Shown: piece after piece, positions 27,233 to 35,777 of the stretch | Layout: each line of letters opens with the position of its first letter | How positions within the stretch are numbered: the stretch's first letter is position 1 | Assembly: GCF_902826555.1 (NCBI RefSeq) | Contig: NZ_CADEFI010000005.1 | Coordinates: 1 to 40,506, forward strand | Reading direction: 5' to 3' | Source: an uncultured Hyphomicrobium sp. | GTDB taxonomy: Bacteria; Pseudomonadota; Alphaproteobacteria; Rhizobiales; Hyphomicrobiaceae | Length of the DNA stretch: 40,506 bases | Notes under the pieces: model-generated | Seen by the model: the letters and a program-made list of their open reading frames with translations, nothing else | Told to the model about the DNA's origin: nothing | Databases searched by the model: none | Made by a program: the position numbers and the translations under genes

Positions 27233-28277
27233 GCCCACCCGGCGTCGCACGCAGACGCCCCTCGCCATCACCGTCGTCGGCGCCGGCATCCTCGGCCTGT
27301 GGCAGGCGCTCACGCTGTCGCGCGCCGGCTACGCCGTGCGCCTCATCGAAAAAAGCGCCACACCCTTCACCGGGAGCGCCAGCCGTTTCGCCGGCGCCAT
27401 GCTTGCGCCCGGGTGCGAAAGTGAAACCGACCCCGCCATCCGCCACATGGGCGCACGCGGCCTTGCCCTGTGGCGCGCCGTCTACCCGCACCTCATCAAC
27501 GCTGGCAGCCTTGTTGTCGCCGCCGCGCGCGACTCCGCCGAGGCAACGCGCTTTGCACGCGCCACCGACCCGCCGCAGACGCTGGACGCCCGCGGCATCG
27601 CCGCGCTTGAGCCCGATCTCGCCGAACGCTTTCCGCGCGGCTTCTTCTTTCCCGACGAAGCGCACATGGAAACCCCCCACGCGCTTTCCTTCCTGCTCGA
27701 CGCCGTGCGGCTGGCAGGCGCGACCGTCGAACTTGGGGCCGCCTGGGTGGCGCCCTCCGCCTCCGACATCGTCATCGACTGTCGCGGCATGGCAGCGGCC
27801 CACGAGCTGCCGGACCTGCGCGGCGTGCGCGGCGAGCGCCTTGTCGTGAGGACGAACGAGATCCATCTCGCCCGTCCCGTGCGTCTCCTGCATCCGCGCC
27901 ATCCGCTCTACGTCGTGCCATGGGGAGACGGCCAGTTGCTCGTCGGCGCAACCGTCATCGAGAGCGAAGATACCGGCGCCATCACCGTCCGCTCGGCCCT
28001 CGAGCTTCTCGGCACCGCCTTCGCCTTGCATCCGGCGTTCGGCGAGGCCGAGATCATCGACACCGGGGCCGGCGTGCGCCCGGCATTCCCCGACAACATG
28101 CCCCGCATCGAGATCCGCGATGGCGGCGCGCGCATTTTCGTCAACGGCGCCCATCGCAACGGCTTCCTGCTGGCGCCCGTTCTCGCAGAGGCCGTGGCAG
28201 ACCACATCGCTAACCAAACGCTGCACCCGCTCCTTGTCACATCGGAGCGGTTGGCGCACGACGGTCATTCCGTCTAA
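27222..28277 (+). CDS. FAD-dependent oxidoreductase of the DAO family (glycine oxidase-like)
   Basis: A 351-residue flavoenzyme. The FAD-binding motif [20 protein letters not shown] (GxGxxG) sits at about 18-37, followed by VRLIEK and the DAO fold; substrate-domain features are [18 protein letters not shown] and [13 protein letters not shown]. The second FAD site is [14 protein letters not shown]. It resembles glycine oxidase ThiO and small D-amino-acid oxidases; no thiS/thiG genes are nearby, so a role in thiamine synthesis is not supported. The start is TTG at 27222 with AAGGA 7 nt upstream; no ATG occurs near the N terminus. It overlaps ggt by 11 bp, so translational coupling is likely. 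Confidence 0.85.
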   Translation: MAIEPTRRRTQTPLAITVVGAGILGLWQALTLSRAGYAVRLIEKSATPFTGSASRFAGAMLAPGCESETDPAIRHMGARGLALWRAVYPHLINAGSLVVAAARDSAEATRFARATDPPQTLDARGIAALEPDLAERFPRGFFFPDEAHMETPHALSFLLDAVRLAGATVELGAAWVAPSASDIVIDCRGMAAAHELPDLRGVRGERLVVRTNEIHLARPVRLLHPRHPLYVVPWGDGQLLVGATVIESEDTGAITVRSALELLGTAFALHPAFGEAEIIDTGAGVRPAFPDNMPRIEIRDGGARIFVNGAHRNGFLLAPVLAEAVADHIANQTLHPLLVTSERLAHDGHSV

Positions 28278-28287
28278 GGTCACCCCC

Positions 28288-29061
28288 ATGTCGAACGAAC
28301 CCAACGACCCCGGCTCCACAACCAGCTTCGGCTTCCGCCAGGTCGCCGAAGGCGAGCGCCAAGGCCTCGTCAACGCGGTGTTCTCCTCCGTCGCGTCGCG
28401 CTACGACCTCATGAACGACCTCATGTCGGGCGGACTGCACCGTCTTTGGAAGGCCGAGTTCGTCGCCATGATCGGTGCGCCGCGCGGCGACACCCCGTTC
28501 CGCCTGCTCGACGTCGCCGGCGGCACCGGCGACGTGGCGATCCGCTACGCAAGAGCATCGGGGCCCAACGCCACCGCCGTGCTCGCCGACATCAGCCCCG
28601 AGATGCTGGAGGAAGGCCGCACCAAGGTAGCCGCCGAAGGGCTGGCGGCACGCATCACCCTGACCCAGGGCAACGCCGAGGCCCTGCCGTTCCCCGACCG
28701 CGCGTTTGATGCCTACACGATCGCCTTCGGCATCCGCAACGTGACCCACATCGACGCCGCGCTGAAAGAAGCCCACCGCGTGCTCAAGATCGGCGGCCGC
28801 TTCCTGTGCCTCGAGTTCTCCGAATGTCAGGTGCCGCTGCTCGACCGCCTGTACGATTTCCATTCCTTCGAGGTGATCCCGCGCCTCGGGCAGATCGCGG
28901 CTGGATCCGCCGAGCCCTACCGCTACCTCGTCGAGAGCATCCGCCGCTTCCCGAAGCAGGAGGCGTTCGCCAGCATGATCCGCGAAGCGGGCTTCGAGCG
29001 CGTCTCCGTGCGCAACCTCACGGGCGGCATCGCCGCCATTCATTCCGGCTGGAAGCTCTAG
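28288..29061 (+). CDS. ubiE: Ubiquinone/menaquinone methyltransferase UbiE
   Basis: UbiE is the SAM-dependent C-methyltransferase of ubiquinone synthesis. The 257-residue protein has the family start [22 protein letters not shown], the block [23 protein letters not shown] motif [13 protein letters not shown] (about 70-81), [24 protein letters not shown] (about 129-152) and the closing [12 protein letters not shown]. The ATG at 28288 is chosen, 10 bp after the upstream gene, with AAGG about 8 nt upstream. ubiB, a common neighbour, is not present. Confidence 0.96.
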   Translation: MSNEPNDPGSTTSFGFRQVAEGERQGLVNAVFSSVASRYDLMNDLMSGGLHRLWKAEFVAMIGAPRGDTPFRLLDVAGGTGDVAIRYARASGPNATAVLADISPEMLEEGRTKVAAEGLAARITLTQGNAEALPFPDRAFDAYTIAFGIRNVTHIDAALKEAHRVLKIGGRFLCLEFSECQVPLLDRLYDFHSFEVIPRLGQIAAGSAEPYRYLVESIRRFPKQEAFASMIREAGFERVSVRNLTGGIAAIHSGWKL

Positions 29062-29090
29062 ATCATGATCGTTTCATGCCCTATCAGCCT

Positions 29091-29150
29091 GAAGCGTGAA
29101 TCATCGGTCTCATCAAAGACCCAATGTGGCTCGGCTCTTCTTCACGCTTC
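29091..29150. repeat. Long-range inverted repeat at the ubiE / HHH gene junction
   Basis: GAAGCGTGAA (29091-29100) and TTCACGCTTC (29141-29150) are exact 10-bp arms around 40 bp that hold a smaller hairpin (GGTCT/AGACC). A perfect palindrome GATCATGATC lies just left at 29061-29070. The right arm overlaps the last codons of the HHH gene. There is no U-run, so it is not a normal intrinsic terminator; it may be a repeat element or a Rho-independent end without U-tail. Confidence 0.5.
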
Positions 29151-30674
29151 TCCGCGGTCGACGCGGCGTGAGAACTCAGTCTGGCCACCGGACGCGAGAA
29201 TGCGCGCCTGCTCGATCCAGTTCTCGCGCTCGATGCGACCCTTGAAATCGAGAATCTGGCTCATGCGGTCGATGTCGCCGCGCGTCCAGTTGGCGACCTG
29301 CTCGTAAGCGGTGATGCCGAGCGAGTTGAGCTTCTTCTCGATGAGAACGCCGATGCCGCGAATGCGCTTGAGATCGTCGATAGGCCCGGCAGAAATGCCG
29401 CCGAAACCATCGCCGCGTAACGCTTCCGACTTGACCGAGCGAAGCCCCGAGTAGCTCTCGACGCGCGGTGCACTAACGACGACTGGAGCCACTTGAGCCC
29501 CGGCCGGCGGTGCGGGCGTCTCGCTGATGACCTCGGGCTCCGGCGCTGGAGGCGCACGGCCGGTGAGAAACAGCGCCTGCTCCACCCAACTCTCGTGCGC
29601 AATCCGGCCAGGCGAGCCGATCAACCCCTCGAAACGGGTCACATCCGCCGCGCTCCACGACGCGATCTGATCCAGCTGCGAAATGCCGTTGGCCCGCAGG
29701 ACGGCTTCGGACTGCGGATCGACGCCAATGATGCGATGTAGCCGGTCGCCATCGACCGGCACGGGTCCGGCAACCACGGTCGCGGACTTGAGAGCGACGG
29801 CGGGAGAGCCGCCGGCCGCCAGAATGCCGGCCTGCTCGACCCAGTTCTCGCGCTCGACGCGCCCCTGGAAGCCCAGCGTCTGGTTCACGGCCCGCACGTC
29901 GTCCGGCGTCCACTCCGCGATCTGTGAGAAGCGATGCACGCCGTAGCGGACAAGCCGCTCCTTGAGATCGGTGTCGATGCCGCGAATGCGGGTGAGGTCG
30001 TCCACTGCGTCCCCGAAACCTCGCTCGAGCGGCGAAACTTCGGCCGGCGTGCCGAAACGTGACGGTCCGTCGTCGTCTGCTGGTCCCGGCGCCGGAGCGC
30101 GGGCCTCGGCAGCTTTTTGAGCGGCAGCCGCATCAGCCTCCGCCTTGAGCTTGGCCGCGGTGGCCATCGCGGCCGCAGCGACCGCAATCTGGGTATAGCT
30201 CTCCCCGTCGCCCGCCGGAGCGGGCGCTGGACGCACAACCGGCGCGGGCTCCACGGACTTCGGCTGCGGAGCGGGCGCCGGTGCCGGTGGCAACACCACG
30301 CGCTGCGGCGGCGCGGGCGACGGCGAAGGCGCCGCTTGTGGAGCAGACTGCGGAGCTGGACGCGTGACGGGCTGCGGCGCCGGAGCAGAAACCGGCTTCG
30401 GCTGCACTTCGATCACCGGCTGGCCTGCGAGCACGGGAGGCACACCCGGATCCTGGCCGCCGGAAAGCGCGCGGCCAAAGCGGTCTGTTTCCGCAGCCAC
30501 GACCACCGCCGGCGGCGCCGCCACGGCCACCCCTGTGAGGGCTGTCTCCGCTGCTTCGCTGACGGCGTCATCGCGCGAGGCGGTGAAGCCGCGCCGGATC
30601 AGACAGGCGAGCGACGCGCCGAGCAGGAACGCTCCGAGCATCAGCAAGAAAGTCTGCACGAGCAAAATCGTCAT
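29142..30674 (-). CDS. Helix-hairpin-helix repeat membrane protein
   Basis: A 510-residue protein of unknown function. A single N-terminal membrane anchor (about 1-25) is followed by a Pro/Ala-rich linker (about 50-155) and an Ala-rich helical stretch (about 160-195). Three repeats of about 65 residues follow (roughly 225-290, 308-372, 433-497). Each has the shape D-L-x-R-I-x-G-[VI]-x12-G-[VI]-x3-[QE]-[IV]-A-x-W-[TS]-x2-D-[VI]. Repeats 1 and 3 also share a G-R-[VI]-E-R-E-N-W-[VI]-E-Q-A core; repeat 2 has HESWVEQA instead. The first part of each is an HHH motif, known from DNA-binding and bacterial complex I accessory proteins. Start ATG 30672-30674, with GGGAG 9 nt before it. Lies downstream of a small membrane protein gene and an OmpA gene. 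Confidence 0.85.
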   Translation of the reverse strand: MTILLVQTFLLMLGAFLLGASLACLIRRGFTASRDDAVSEAAETALTGVAVAAPPAVVVAAETDRFGRALSGGQDPGVPPVLAGQPVIEVQPKPVSAPAPQPVTRPAPQSAPQAAPSPSPAPPQRVVLPPAPAPAPQPKSVEPAPVVRPAPAPAGDGESYTQIAVAAAAMATAAKLKAEADAAAAQKAAEARAPAPGPADDDGPSRFGTPAEVSPLERGFGDAVDDLTRIRGIDTDLKERLVRYGVHRFSQIAEWTPDDVRAVNQTLGFQGRVERENWVEQAGILAAGGSPAVALKSATVVAGPVPVDGDRLHRIIGVDPQSEAVLRANGISQLDQIASWSAADVTRFEGLIGSPGRIAHESWVEQALFLTGRAPPAPEPEVISETPAPPAGAQVAPVVVSAPRVESYSGLRSVKSEALRGDGFGGISAGPIDDLKRIRGIGVLIEKKLNSLGITAYEQVANWTRGDIDRMSQILDFKGRIERENWIEQARILASGGQTEFSRRVDRGEA

Positions 30675-30718
30675 ACGCCCCTACTCCCTGTTCAAAGACT
30701 GATCGGCCCCTTCCCGGC

Positions 30719-30817
30719 TCAGTCTTCGACTCGTCCGCAACTGATCCACCCGACGACGAGACCCAGAGCGAACGCCACCGCCAGATACCAGAACAGTTTC
30801 ACGACCAGGTAATCCAT
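30719..30817 (-). CDS. 32-residue membrane microprotein between OmpA and HHH genes
   Basis: A small minus-strand frame: ATG 30815-30817, stop TGA at 30719-30721. The product is one hydrophobic helix (VVKLFWYLAVAFALGLVVGW, about residues 5-24) with an N-terminal MDYL and a short C-terminal ISCGRVED tail containing one Cys. GGGGGA lies 7 nt before the ATG. It begins 26 bp after the OmpA stop and ends 44 bp before the HHH start, so the three are likely one transcript. Small single-helix proteins of this kind are seen next to HHH proteins in alphaproteobacteria, but the function is unknown. Coding is supported by the ribosome-binding site and operon fit only. Confidence 0.65.
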   Translation of the reverse strand: MDYLVVKLFWYLAVAFALGLVVGWISCGRVED

Positions 30818-30843
30818 CTCGCGTCCCCCAGTGCCCCATCCGC

Positions 30844-32094
30844 CTAATTCGTAAATACCTTGAACTCGATGCGCCGGTTACGCGCCATTCCCTCGCGGGT
30901 GTCGTTCGGCGCAACCGGCCGGCTCGCACCGTACCCCACCGACGACAGCCGGTCTTTGTCGACGCCCGCAAGGCCAAGACTGTTGACCACCGCGCGCGCG
31001 CGCCGCTCCGACAGGTTCTGATTGCGCTCATCGGTGCCCTCGGCATCCGTGTGCCCTTCCACCTCGACGCGTGAACCCGGACACGTCTTGATGATCTCCG
31101 CCAGCCTGGCGATCGTCAGCGAGCTCTTGGGATCGATGTCCGCACTGGCGCGGTTGAACAGGATCACACCTTCCGAGGCAGCGGCCGCGAGGCGCTTCTC
31201 GCACGCGGCGGTCGCGGCCGTGGTCTTGCGCTTCGCCGCTTGCTCCTCGGCAGCCTTCCGCGCCTGAGCCTCGGCATCGGCCTTGGCTTCGGCCGCCATG
31301 TCTGCTTCCTGCTTCGCCTTCTGGGCCGCGGCCGCCTCGGCATCTTCCTTCGCGCGCTGAGACGCCTCGGCCTCCTCCTTGGCCCTCAGAGCCGCGGCGG
31401 CCTCGGAATCCTCTTTGGCCTTCTGCGCCGCGAGTCCCTCGGCTTCTTTCGCCTTCAGCGCCGCATCCGCTTCGGCCTCCTGCTTGGCCTTGAGCTCGGC
31501 CGCCTCGGCTTCCGCCTTGCGCGCTGCCTCGGCCTCATCCTTGGCACGTTGTGCAGCCGCGGCGGCGGCTGCGTCAGCTTCGTCCTTGGCCTTCTGCGCG
31601 GCCGCTGCCGCTACCGCGTCGGCTTCAGCTTTGGCCTTGGCGGCCAGCGCGGCTTCCGCGTCCTGTTTCGCCTTGAGAGCCGCGGCCTCTTCTTCGGCCT
31701 TGCGTGCTGCGGCGGCGGCAGCCGCCTCGGCCGCCTTCTTCTCCGCGGCTCGGGCGGCCTTCTCCTCGTCCGTCAATTGCGGGCCGATGCCCGCGGGGGC
31801 CGCCGCCGCACCGGCGAGATCCGTCTTGAGCTGAACCGTGCGGATGCCCCACACGCCGCGCACGATATCGAGCGCCGCCTTGGGCTCGCCATCCTTCTTG
31901 GCGCGGCCGGTGATCACGGCATCGCGGCCCGTCAGTGTCACCTTAGCCCACGGCTGTCCGCCCTTGAGCAGGGCTTCGGTCGCGCGTACGGCCAGATCCG
32001 CTTCCACGTGGGGGCGTTCCTTGTAGTAGGTCCCCCAACTCAGCATCGCGATCGGAATGAGACCCCAAAGCCACCGCGAAGGATTACACCTCAT
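30844..32094 (-). CDS. OmpA-family protein with BON domain and long coiled coil
   Basis: A 416-residue envelope protein. Residues 1-25 look like a membrane anchor or signal (WLWGLIPIAMLSW) without a lipobox Cys. A BON-like segment follows (about 30-95; VTLTGRDAVITGRAKKDGEPKAALDIVRGVWGI). An Ala/Lys/Glu-rich TolA-like coiled coil (about 105-285) has repeats such as KAKEEAEA, then the OmpA/MotB peptidoglycan-binding domain (about 310-416). The latter shows ILFNRASADID, VEVEGHTDAEGTDERNQNLSERRARAVVNSL and GYGASRPVAPN. It would tether the inner membrane to the cell wall. Start ATG 32092-32094 with AAGGG just upstream; a promoter lies at 32195-32223. First gene of a probable three-gene operon. Confidence 0.92.
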   Translation of the reverse strand: MRCNPSRWLWGLIPIAMLSWGTYYKERPHVEADLAVRATEALLKGGQPWAKVTLTGRDAVITGRAKKDGEPKAALDIVRGVWGIRTVQLKTDLAGAAAAPAGIGPQLTDEEKAARAAEKKAAEAAAAAAARKAEEEAAALKAKQDAEAALAAKAKAEADAVAAAAAQKAKDEADAAAAAAAQRAKDEAEAARKAEAEAAELKAKQEAEADAALKAKEAEGLAAQKAKEDSEAAAALRAKEEAEASQRAKEDAEAAAAQKAKQEADMAAEAKADAEAQARKAAEEQAAKRKTTAATAACEKRLAAAASEGVILFNRASADIDPKSSLTIARLAEIIKTCPGSRVEVEGHTDAEGTDERNQNLSERRARAVVNSLGLAGVDKDRLSSVGYGASRPVAPNDTREGMARNRRIEFKVFTN

Positions 32095-32517
32095 CCCGCC
32101 CTTAACTCCCCAATACGCGCCGCCGCACGCTTAAACCGGCGAAACGCAGTCCGCCATCGCTGGCCCGGCCCCCCGACCAGCCCTGGCGCGCCGCACTATA
32201 GACAAGCCTTCCTGTGTTTCCAAGTTGCAGCAAACCCGGAGCCTGGACCACTAAACCGCTCAAACTGCGAAGCCCTCTAACATGAGGTGCACTGCGAAAA
32301 ATTAAGCCTGACGGTGGTCCCACGGCGCTATCCGCCACCGCCGCGGCATACGGTAAACGGGTGCATCCGGCGCGCAGACTTTTCCCTTGCCAACCCCGGC
32401 GCCCCGGTCTCAACTGACCGCATCGAGATGCCAGAATGGATTCTCGGACTTGAACAATCCAAGAAACGACCGCACCGCGTCAGGGAGCGCCGGGCAGCAC
32501 GAGTTGGGACACCCGGA
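32095..32517. other. Divergent intergenic region between OmpA and response regulator genes
   Basis: A 423-bp gap. It contains the minus-strand promoter at 32195-32223. The plus-strand side (32287-32517) is open in the frame of the response regulator, so the real start could be upstream of 32518, but the added residues show no conserved block. I see no terminator, tRNA or repeat. The promoter of the response-regulator gene could not be identified. Confidence 0.5.
32195..32223 (-). promoter_or_regulatory. Sigma-70 type promoter for the OmpA operon
   Basis: Minus-strand TTGGAA (32218-32223, 4 of 6) and TATAGT (32195-32200, 5 of 6) spaced by exactly 17 bp. The start point is expected near 32188, leaving a leader of about 94 nt before the OmpA ATG. 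Match judged by eye. Confidence 0.6.
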
Positions 32518-33204
32518 ATGACGGTCAGGTTCTTGATCGTCGACGATCATCCCCTCTTTCGCGAGGCTCTTCAGCTCGCCATTGAATCGGCCTACCCGGA
32601 AGCCGAGATCGTCGAAGCTTCGTCCATCGCCGCTGCCCAGGAGGCGCTGGCGAGCGAGCAGCCGTTCGATCTCTTGCTTCTCGACCTCACGATGCCGGGC
32701 ACACGGGGGTTCGACGGGCTGATCGAGCTGCGCGCAGGCCGCCCCAAGCAGCCGATCCTGGTCGTTTCCGCCCACGAGGATCCGCGCATCGTTCATGAGG
32801 CCATGACCTGCGGCGCCGCGGGCTACATCTCGAAGTCCGTGAAAAAACGCGATCTCGCCGAAGCGATCCAGGACGTGATGGCCGGACTCGTGGTGCTACC
32901 GAAGGGCTATTCCCCTCCGCTGGCCGATGGCGGCCCCTCGCGCGAGACGGACCTCGCCGCCCGTGTCGCCTCCCTGACCCGCCAGCAACTTCGCGTCCTC
33001 CAGATGGTCCGCCAGGGCATGCTGAACAAGCAGATCGCCCATGAGCTCGGAGTCGGCGAAACAACCATCAAGGCGCACGTGTCCGAGATCATGCGCAAGC
33101 TCAACGTCGTCTCGCGCACCCAGGCCGTGATCGAGGTAGCGCGGCTCGACTTCGATGCCGTGCTCGCCAACGCCGCCGCCAAGGAAGCCGGCAAAGGCTC
33201 CTGA
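32518..33204 (+). CDS. LuxR-family response regulator (AgmR/NarL type)
   Basis: A 228-residue transcription factor. The receiver domain (about 3-120) has the acidic pair in LIVDDHPLF, phospho-acceptor Asp56 in LLLLDLTMPG, the signal Ser in VVSAHEDP and the Lys in GYISKSVKK. The C-terminal LuxR helix-turn-helix (about 155-215) reads LTRQQLRVLQMVRQGMLNKQIAHELG and ETTIKAHVSEIMRKL. It resembles AgmR/ErbR regulators, which are fed by sensor-less hybrid kinases like the one next door. ATG 32518 is taken because MTVRFLIVDDHP matches the receiver start. It is tail-to-tail with the kinase gene, 27 bp apart, with no terminator between. Confidence 0.9.
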   Translation: MTVRFLIVDDHPLFREALQLAIESAYPEAEIVEASSIAAAQEALASEQPFDLLLLDLTMPGTRGFDGLIELRAGRPKQPILVVSAHEDPRIVHEAMTCGAAGYISKSVKKRDLAEAIQDVMAGLVVLPKGYSPPLADGGPSRETDLAARVASLTRQQLRVLQMVRQGMLNKQIAHELGVGETTIKAHVSEIMRKLNVVSRTQAVIEVARLDFDAVLANAAAKEAGKGS

Positions 33205-33231
33205 CCTGCGTCGGCTCAACCCGCGATCGCC

Positions 33232-34614
33232 TCAACCGATGAGATGCGTGACGAGCGCGCGCAGCTCCGCCGGCTTCACAGGCTTGCGCAAAAGCTCGCA
33301 ACCGGCCGCGGCAACAGCTTCGGACGCCTCGCGCGACTGGTCGGCAGTGATGACGATGGCCTGGATCTGCGTATCCTTGGCATCCCTCAGCGTTGCCACC
33401 GCCGTAAGCCCGGAATCTCCGCCGTCGAGATGGTAATCGGCCAGAATGATATCTGGACGATACTCGGGCTCCAGCGCCAGCACGGCCTCGACGTCGGCCA
33501 GTCCCGAGAAGATCCGTGCCTCGCACCCCCACCGCTCGAGCAGCGCCCGCATGGCATCGCGCACCACGCTGTCGTTGTCGATGACCACGATCTTCATGCC
33601 TTCGAGGCCGTAGGCACGCGCGGCGGCATACTTGCTGTTGCCCGCCGTCTTCCGAAACGCAATGGCGACGTCCACGACCGGCACATAGACCGAGAACCGC
33701 GTACCGCGCCCGGTCTCCGAGCAAAGCTCGATCCTGTGCCCGAGCGCTTCGCTCATGCGCGCGATGATGGCAAGTCCGACGCCGAACCCGCGCGCATGCG
33801 ACTTGAGGCCGGCCGCGCCGCGATGGAACTCCTCGAAGATCTTCGTCTGCTCGGACGGCGCGATTCCCGGGCCCGTATCCCACACGTCGATCCTGAGCTG
33901 CGATCCCCGCTTGCGGGCAGCGAGTAGCACCCGCCCGCGCTCGGTGTACTGCACCGCGTTGGCCAGCAGGTTCTGCAGAATACGACGCAACATCAAGGGA
34001 TCGGAGGTCACCAGGACGTCGCGCGCGCGCATGGAGAGCGCGAGCCCCTTGTTGCGCGCGATAGGCTCGATGTCGACCAGCACCGAACGGAACAGGTCCA
34101 GGAGCTCGACGGACTGGAACGACGGCCTCAGCGCACCCGACTCGAGCTTCGAGATGTCGAGAATGGTGCGCAAAAGTTCCTCGATGGTCGACAACGCGTG
34201 ATCCACCTGCCCGATCAGCCGCCGGTGCTGCTGGTCCTCGCGCATCTCGCCGAGCGCCGAAAGCGAAAGCCGCGCCGCATGCAACGGCTGCAGGAGATCG
34301 TGGCTTACGGCCGTGAAGAAGCCAGTCTTGAAACGGTTGGCACGCTCCGCGCCGTCGCGCGCGCTCGTCAGCTGCTCGTTGGTGCGCTCGAGGCGGTTGA
34401 GCGCCGCCTTGAGTTCCTCCGTGCGCGCGCGCACCTGCGTCTCGAGACCGATCGCGGTTTGAAACATGGAATAAGCGTTGGCCTGATAGTCCATGCTGCG
34501 TTCGACGCGTTGCATCAGCGCCGCGTTGATTTTGGCAAGCTTCTCGTTACGCCGCTCGAGCTCCTCGAGCGCATCGTGATGCGAGAGATAAGCTGGGCGC
34601 GAGCCGTTGGTCAT
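33232..34614 (-). CDS. Hybrid histidine kinase without sensor domain (NahK-like)
   Basis: A 460-residue cytoplasmic hybrid kinase. The N-terminal 100 residues are a coiled coil (LEELERRNEKLAKIN; RARTEELKAALNRLERTNEQL) with no PAS, GAF or membrane segments. HisKA has the phospho-accepting His in FTAVSHDLLQPLHAARL (about 100-116). HATPase_c has LQNLLANAVQYT (N box), DVWDTGPGIA (G1), FEEF and GFGVGLAI (G2). A receiver domain (about 342-458) has IVVIDNDSVV, acceptor Asp in ILADYHLD and the Lys of LLRKPVKP. The gene overlaps the FIST gene (ATGA), so the FIST protein is the probable sensory input, as in NosP/NahK of Pseudomonas. P. aeruginosa NahK resembles this domain order; this is recalled, not searched. 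Confidence 0.92.
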   Translation of the reverse strand: MTNGSRPAYLSHHDALEELERRNEKLAKINAALMQRVERSMDYQANAYSMFQTAIGLETQVRARTEELKAALNRLERTNEQLTSARDGAERANRFKTGFFTAVSHDLLQPLHAARLSLSALGEMREDQQHRRLIGQVDHALSTIEELLRTILDISKLESGALRPSFQSVELLDLFRSVLVDIEPIARNKGLALSMRARDVLVTSDPLMLRRILQNLLANAVQYTERGRVLLAARKRGSQLRIDVWDTGPGIAPSEQTKIFEEFHRGAAGLKSHARGFGVGLAIIARMSEALGHRIELCSETGRGTRFSVYVPVVDVAIAFRKTAGNSKYAAARAYGLEGMKIVVIDNDSVVRDAMRALLERWGCEARIFSGLADVEAVLALEPEYRPDIILADYHLDGGDSGLTAVATLRDAKDTQIQAIVITADQSREASEAVAAAGCELLRKPVKPAELRALVTHLIG

Positions 34615-35777
34615 CCCGACCCCCGCCGCGCCCCGAACGCCACTCCCGTCAACGTTTGGTTGAGGTGCATCGAATTGAGCTGCTCGCCATAGGTATGAAA
34701 ACCGACCACGCCGTACGTGCGATAAAGGTCTTCCATCTGGCGGCGGATTTGCCGGTTCTCCGCATCGAGCCGCCGCAGGACGCAGTCGAAACCCAGCACG
34801 ATGTCGATACCGCCGAGCGCCCGGTCCAGATCCTCGAGCGCACGCTCCGTCGAGCTTAGCATATCCTTGGGCCGCGCCACCGTGAACACGAGCCCTTCGT
34901 CGATAGCACAGAAGAAGGAGAGGCTGCCGTCGGCATTCATATTGCGGATCGAGCGTGGATAGTAATCGCCGCCCACTTTGACCACGAGCGGATAGGACGC
35001 AAAGCTGAAAGGTCCGAGCTCGTCGGGCAGGAGGCCGATCGCCGCCGCATATTCCCGCGCCGCAGGCTCGGCGTTGAGCTCCTGCACGGTGCGGCCCTCG
35101 GTATCCGCCGCCGTGACCACGAGCTTGATCTGCGTAGGCTCGAAGTTCGAGGTCTGAAAGATGCGGAACGGGTAATCGCTCTCGATCATCATCAGAATGG
35201 CGCTTCGCGTCAGCACGCGTCCCTGGTGAATGAGAGACGTCTGCCGGAACGCAAGCCCATCACCCGCCGATCCTCCGATGAGTTGCATGCCGCCGAAGGC
35301 CCAATGAACGGCCGCGACCAGGGTCTCCTCGGCGTTGGAAAGACCGTCGACAAGCATCACTCCGAACACCCGTTCGGCAAGCTGGTCGCAATGTTGCAGA
35401 CCCATGCGGGCCTTGAGGTCACGCACGATTTCGCCGGCCCGCTCGACGCCGAACGCCGTCACGTCCTCGATGACACCCGTATGAATGCGAAAGCCTGCCC
35501 GCGGAAAGGCGATCAGCAGCACGCCGCTTTCCATGATGCCGCTGGGTCCGATCCCGCCCGAGGTCGAGCATCCGTTGATTTCCACGCCCTCGAAAGCGTT
35601 GGACAACTCCACGGCGAGCTGCGCCGCGTCGTAGTCGACCGAAAAAAACGCCACGATCTGCTGGAAGTCGCCCACCAAGGCGGCCTTCAGTTTCGCAACG
35701 GCATCCTTGATGTCCGGAGCCCGCGTGCTCGCAACTCCGATCCCGCACGAGCTTGCGGAGGCAACTGCGCGCCCCAC
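34611..35777 (-). CDS. FIST-domain sensory protein (NosP-like)
   Basis: A 388-residue soluble protein with an N-terminal FIST_N domain (about 10-215: VAFFSVDYDAAQLAVELSNAF, INGCSTSGGIG, GGSAGDGL) and a C-terminal FIST_C domain (about 215-370). The latter ends in the typical VVGFHTYGEQLNSMHLNQTLTG. FIST proteins bind small ligands; those paired with sensor-less kinases (NosP) bind haem and sense nitric oxide. The start is GTG at 35775-35777 with GGAGG 5 nt upstream; a TTG 105 nt further upstream has no such support. It overlaps the kinase by 4 bp. Haem binding cannot be read from sequence, so the ligand is open. Confidence 0.9.
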   Translation of the reverse strand: MGRAVASASSCGIGVASTRAPDIKDAVAKLKAALVGDFQQIVAFFSVDYDAAQLAVELSNAFEGVEINGCSTSGGIGPSGIMESGVLLIAFPRAGFRIHTGVIEDVTAFGVERAGEIVRDLKARMGLQHCDQLAERVFGVMLVDGLSNAEETLVAAVHWAFGGMQLIGGSAGDGLAFRQTSLIHQGRVLTRSAILMMIESDYPFRIFQTSNFEPTQIKLVVTAADTEGRTVQELNAEPAAREYAAAIGLLPDELGPFSFASYPLVVKVGGDYYPRSIRNMNADGSLSFFCAIDEGLVFTVARPKDMLSSTERALEDLDRALGGIDIVLGFDCVLRRLDAENRQIRRQMEDLYRTYGVVGFHTYGEQLNSMHLNQTLTGVAFGARRGSG

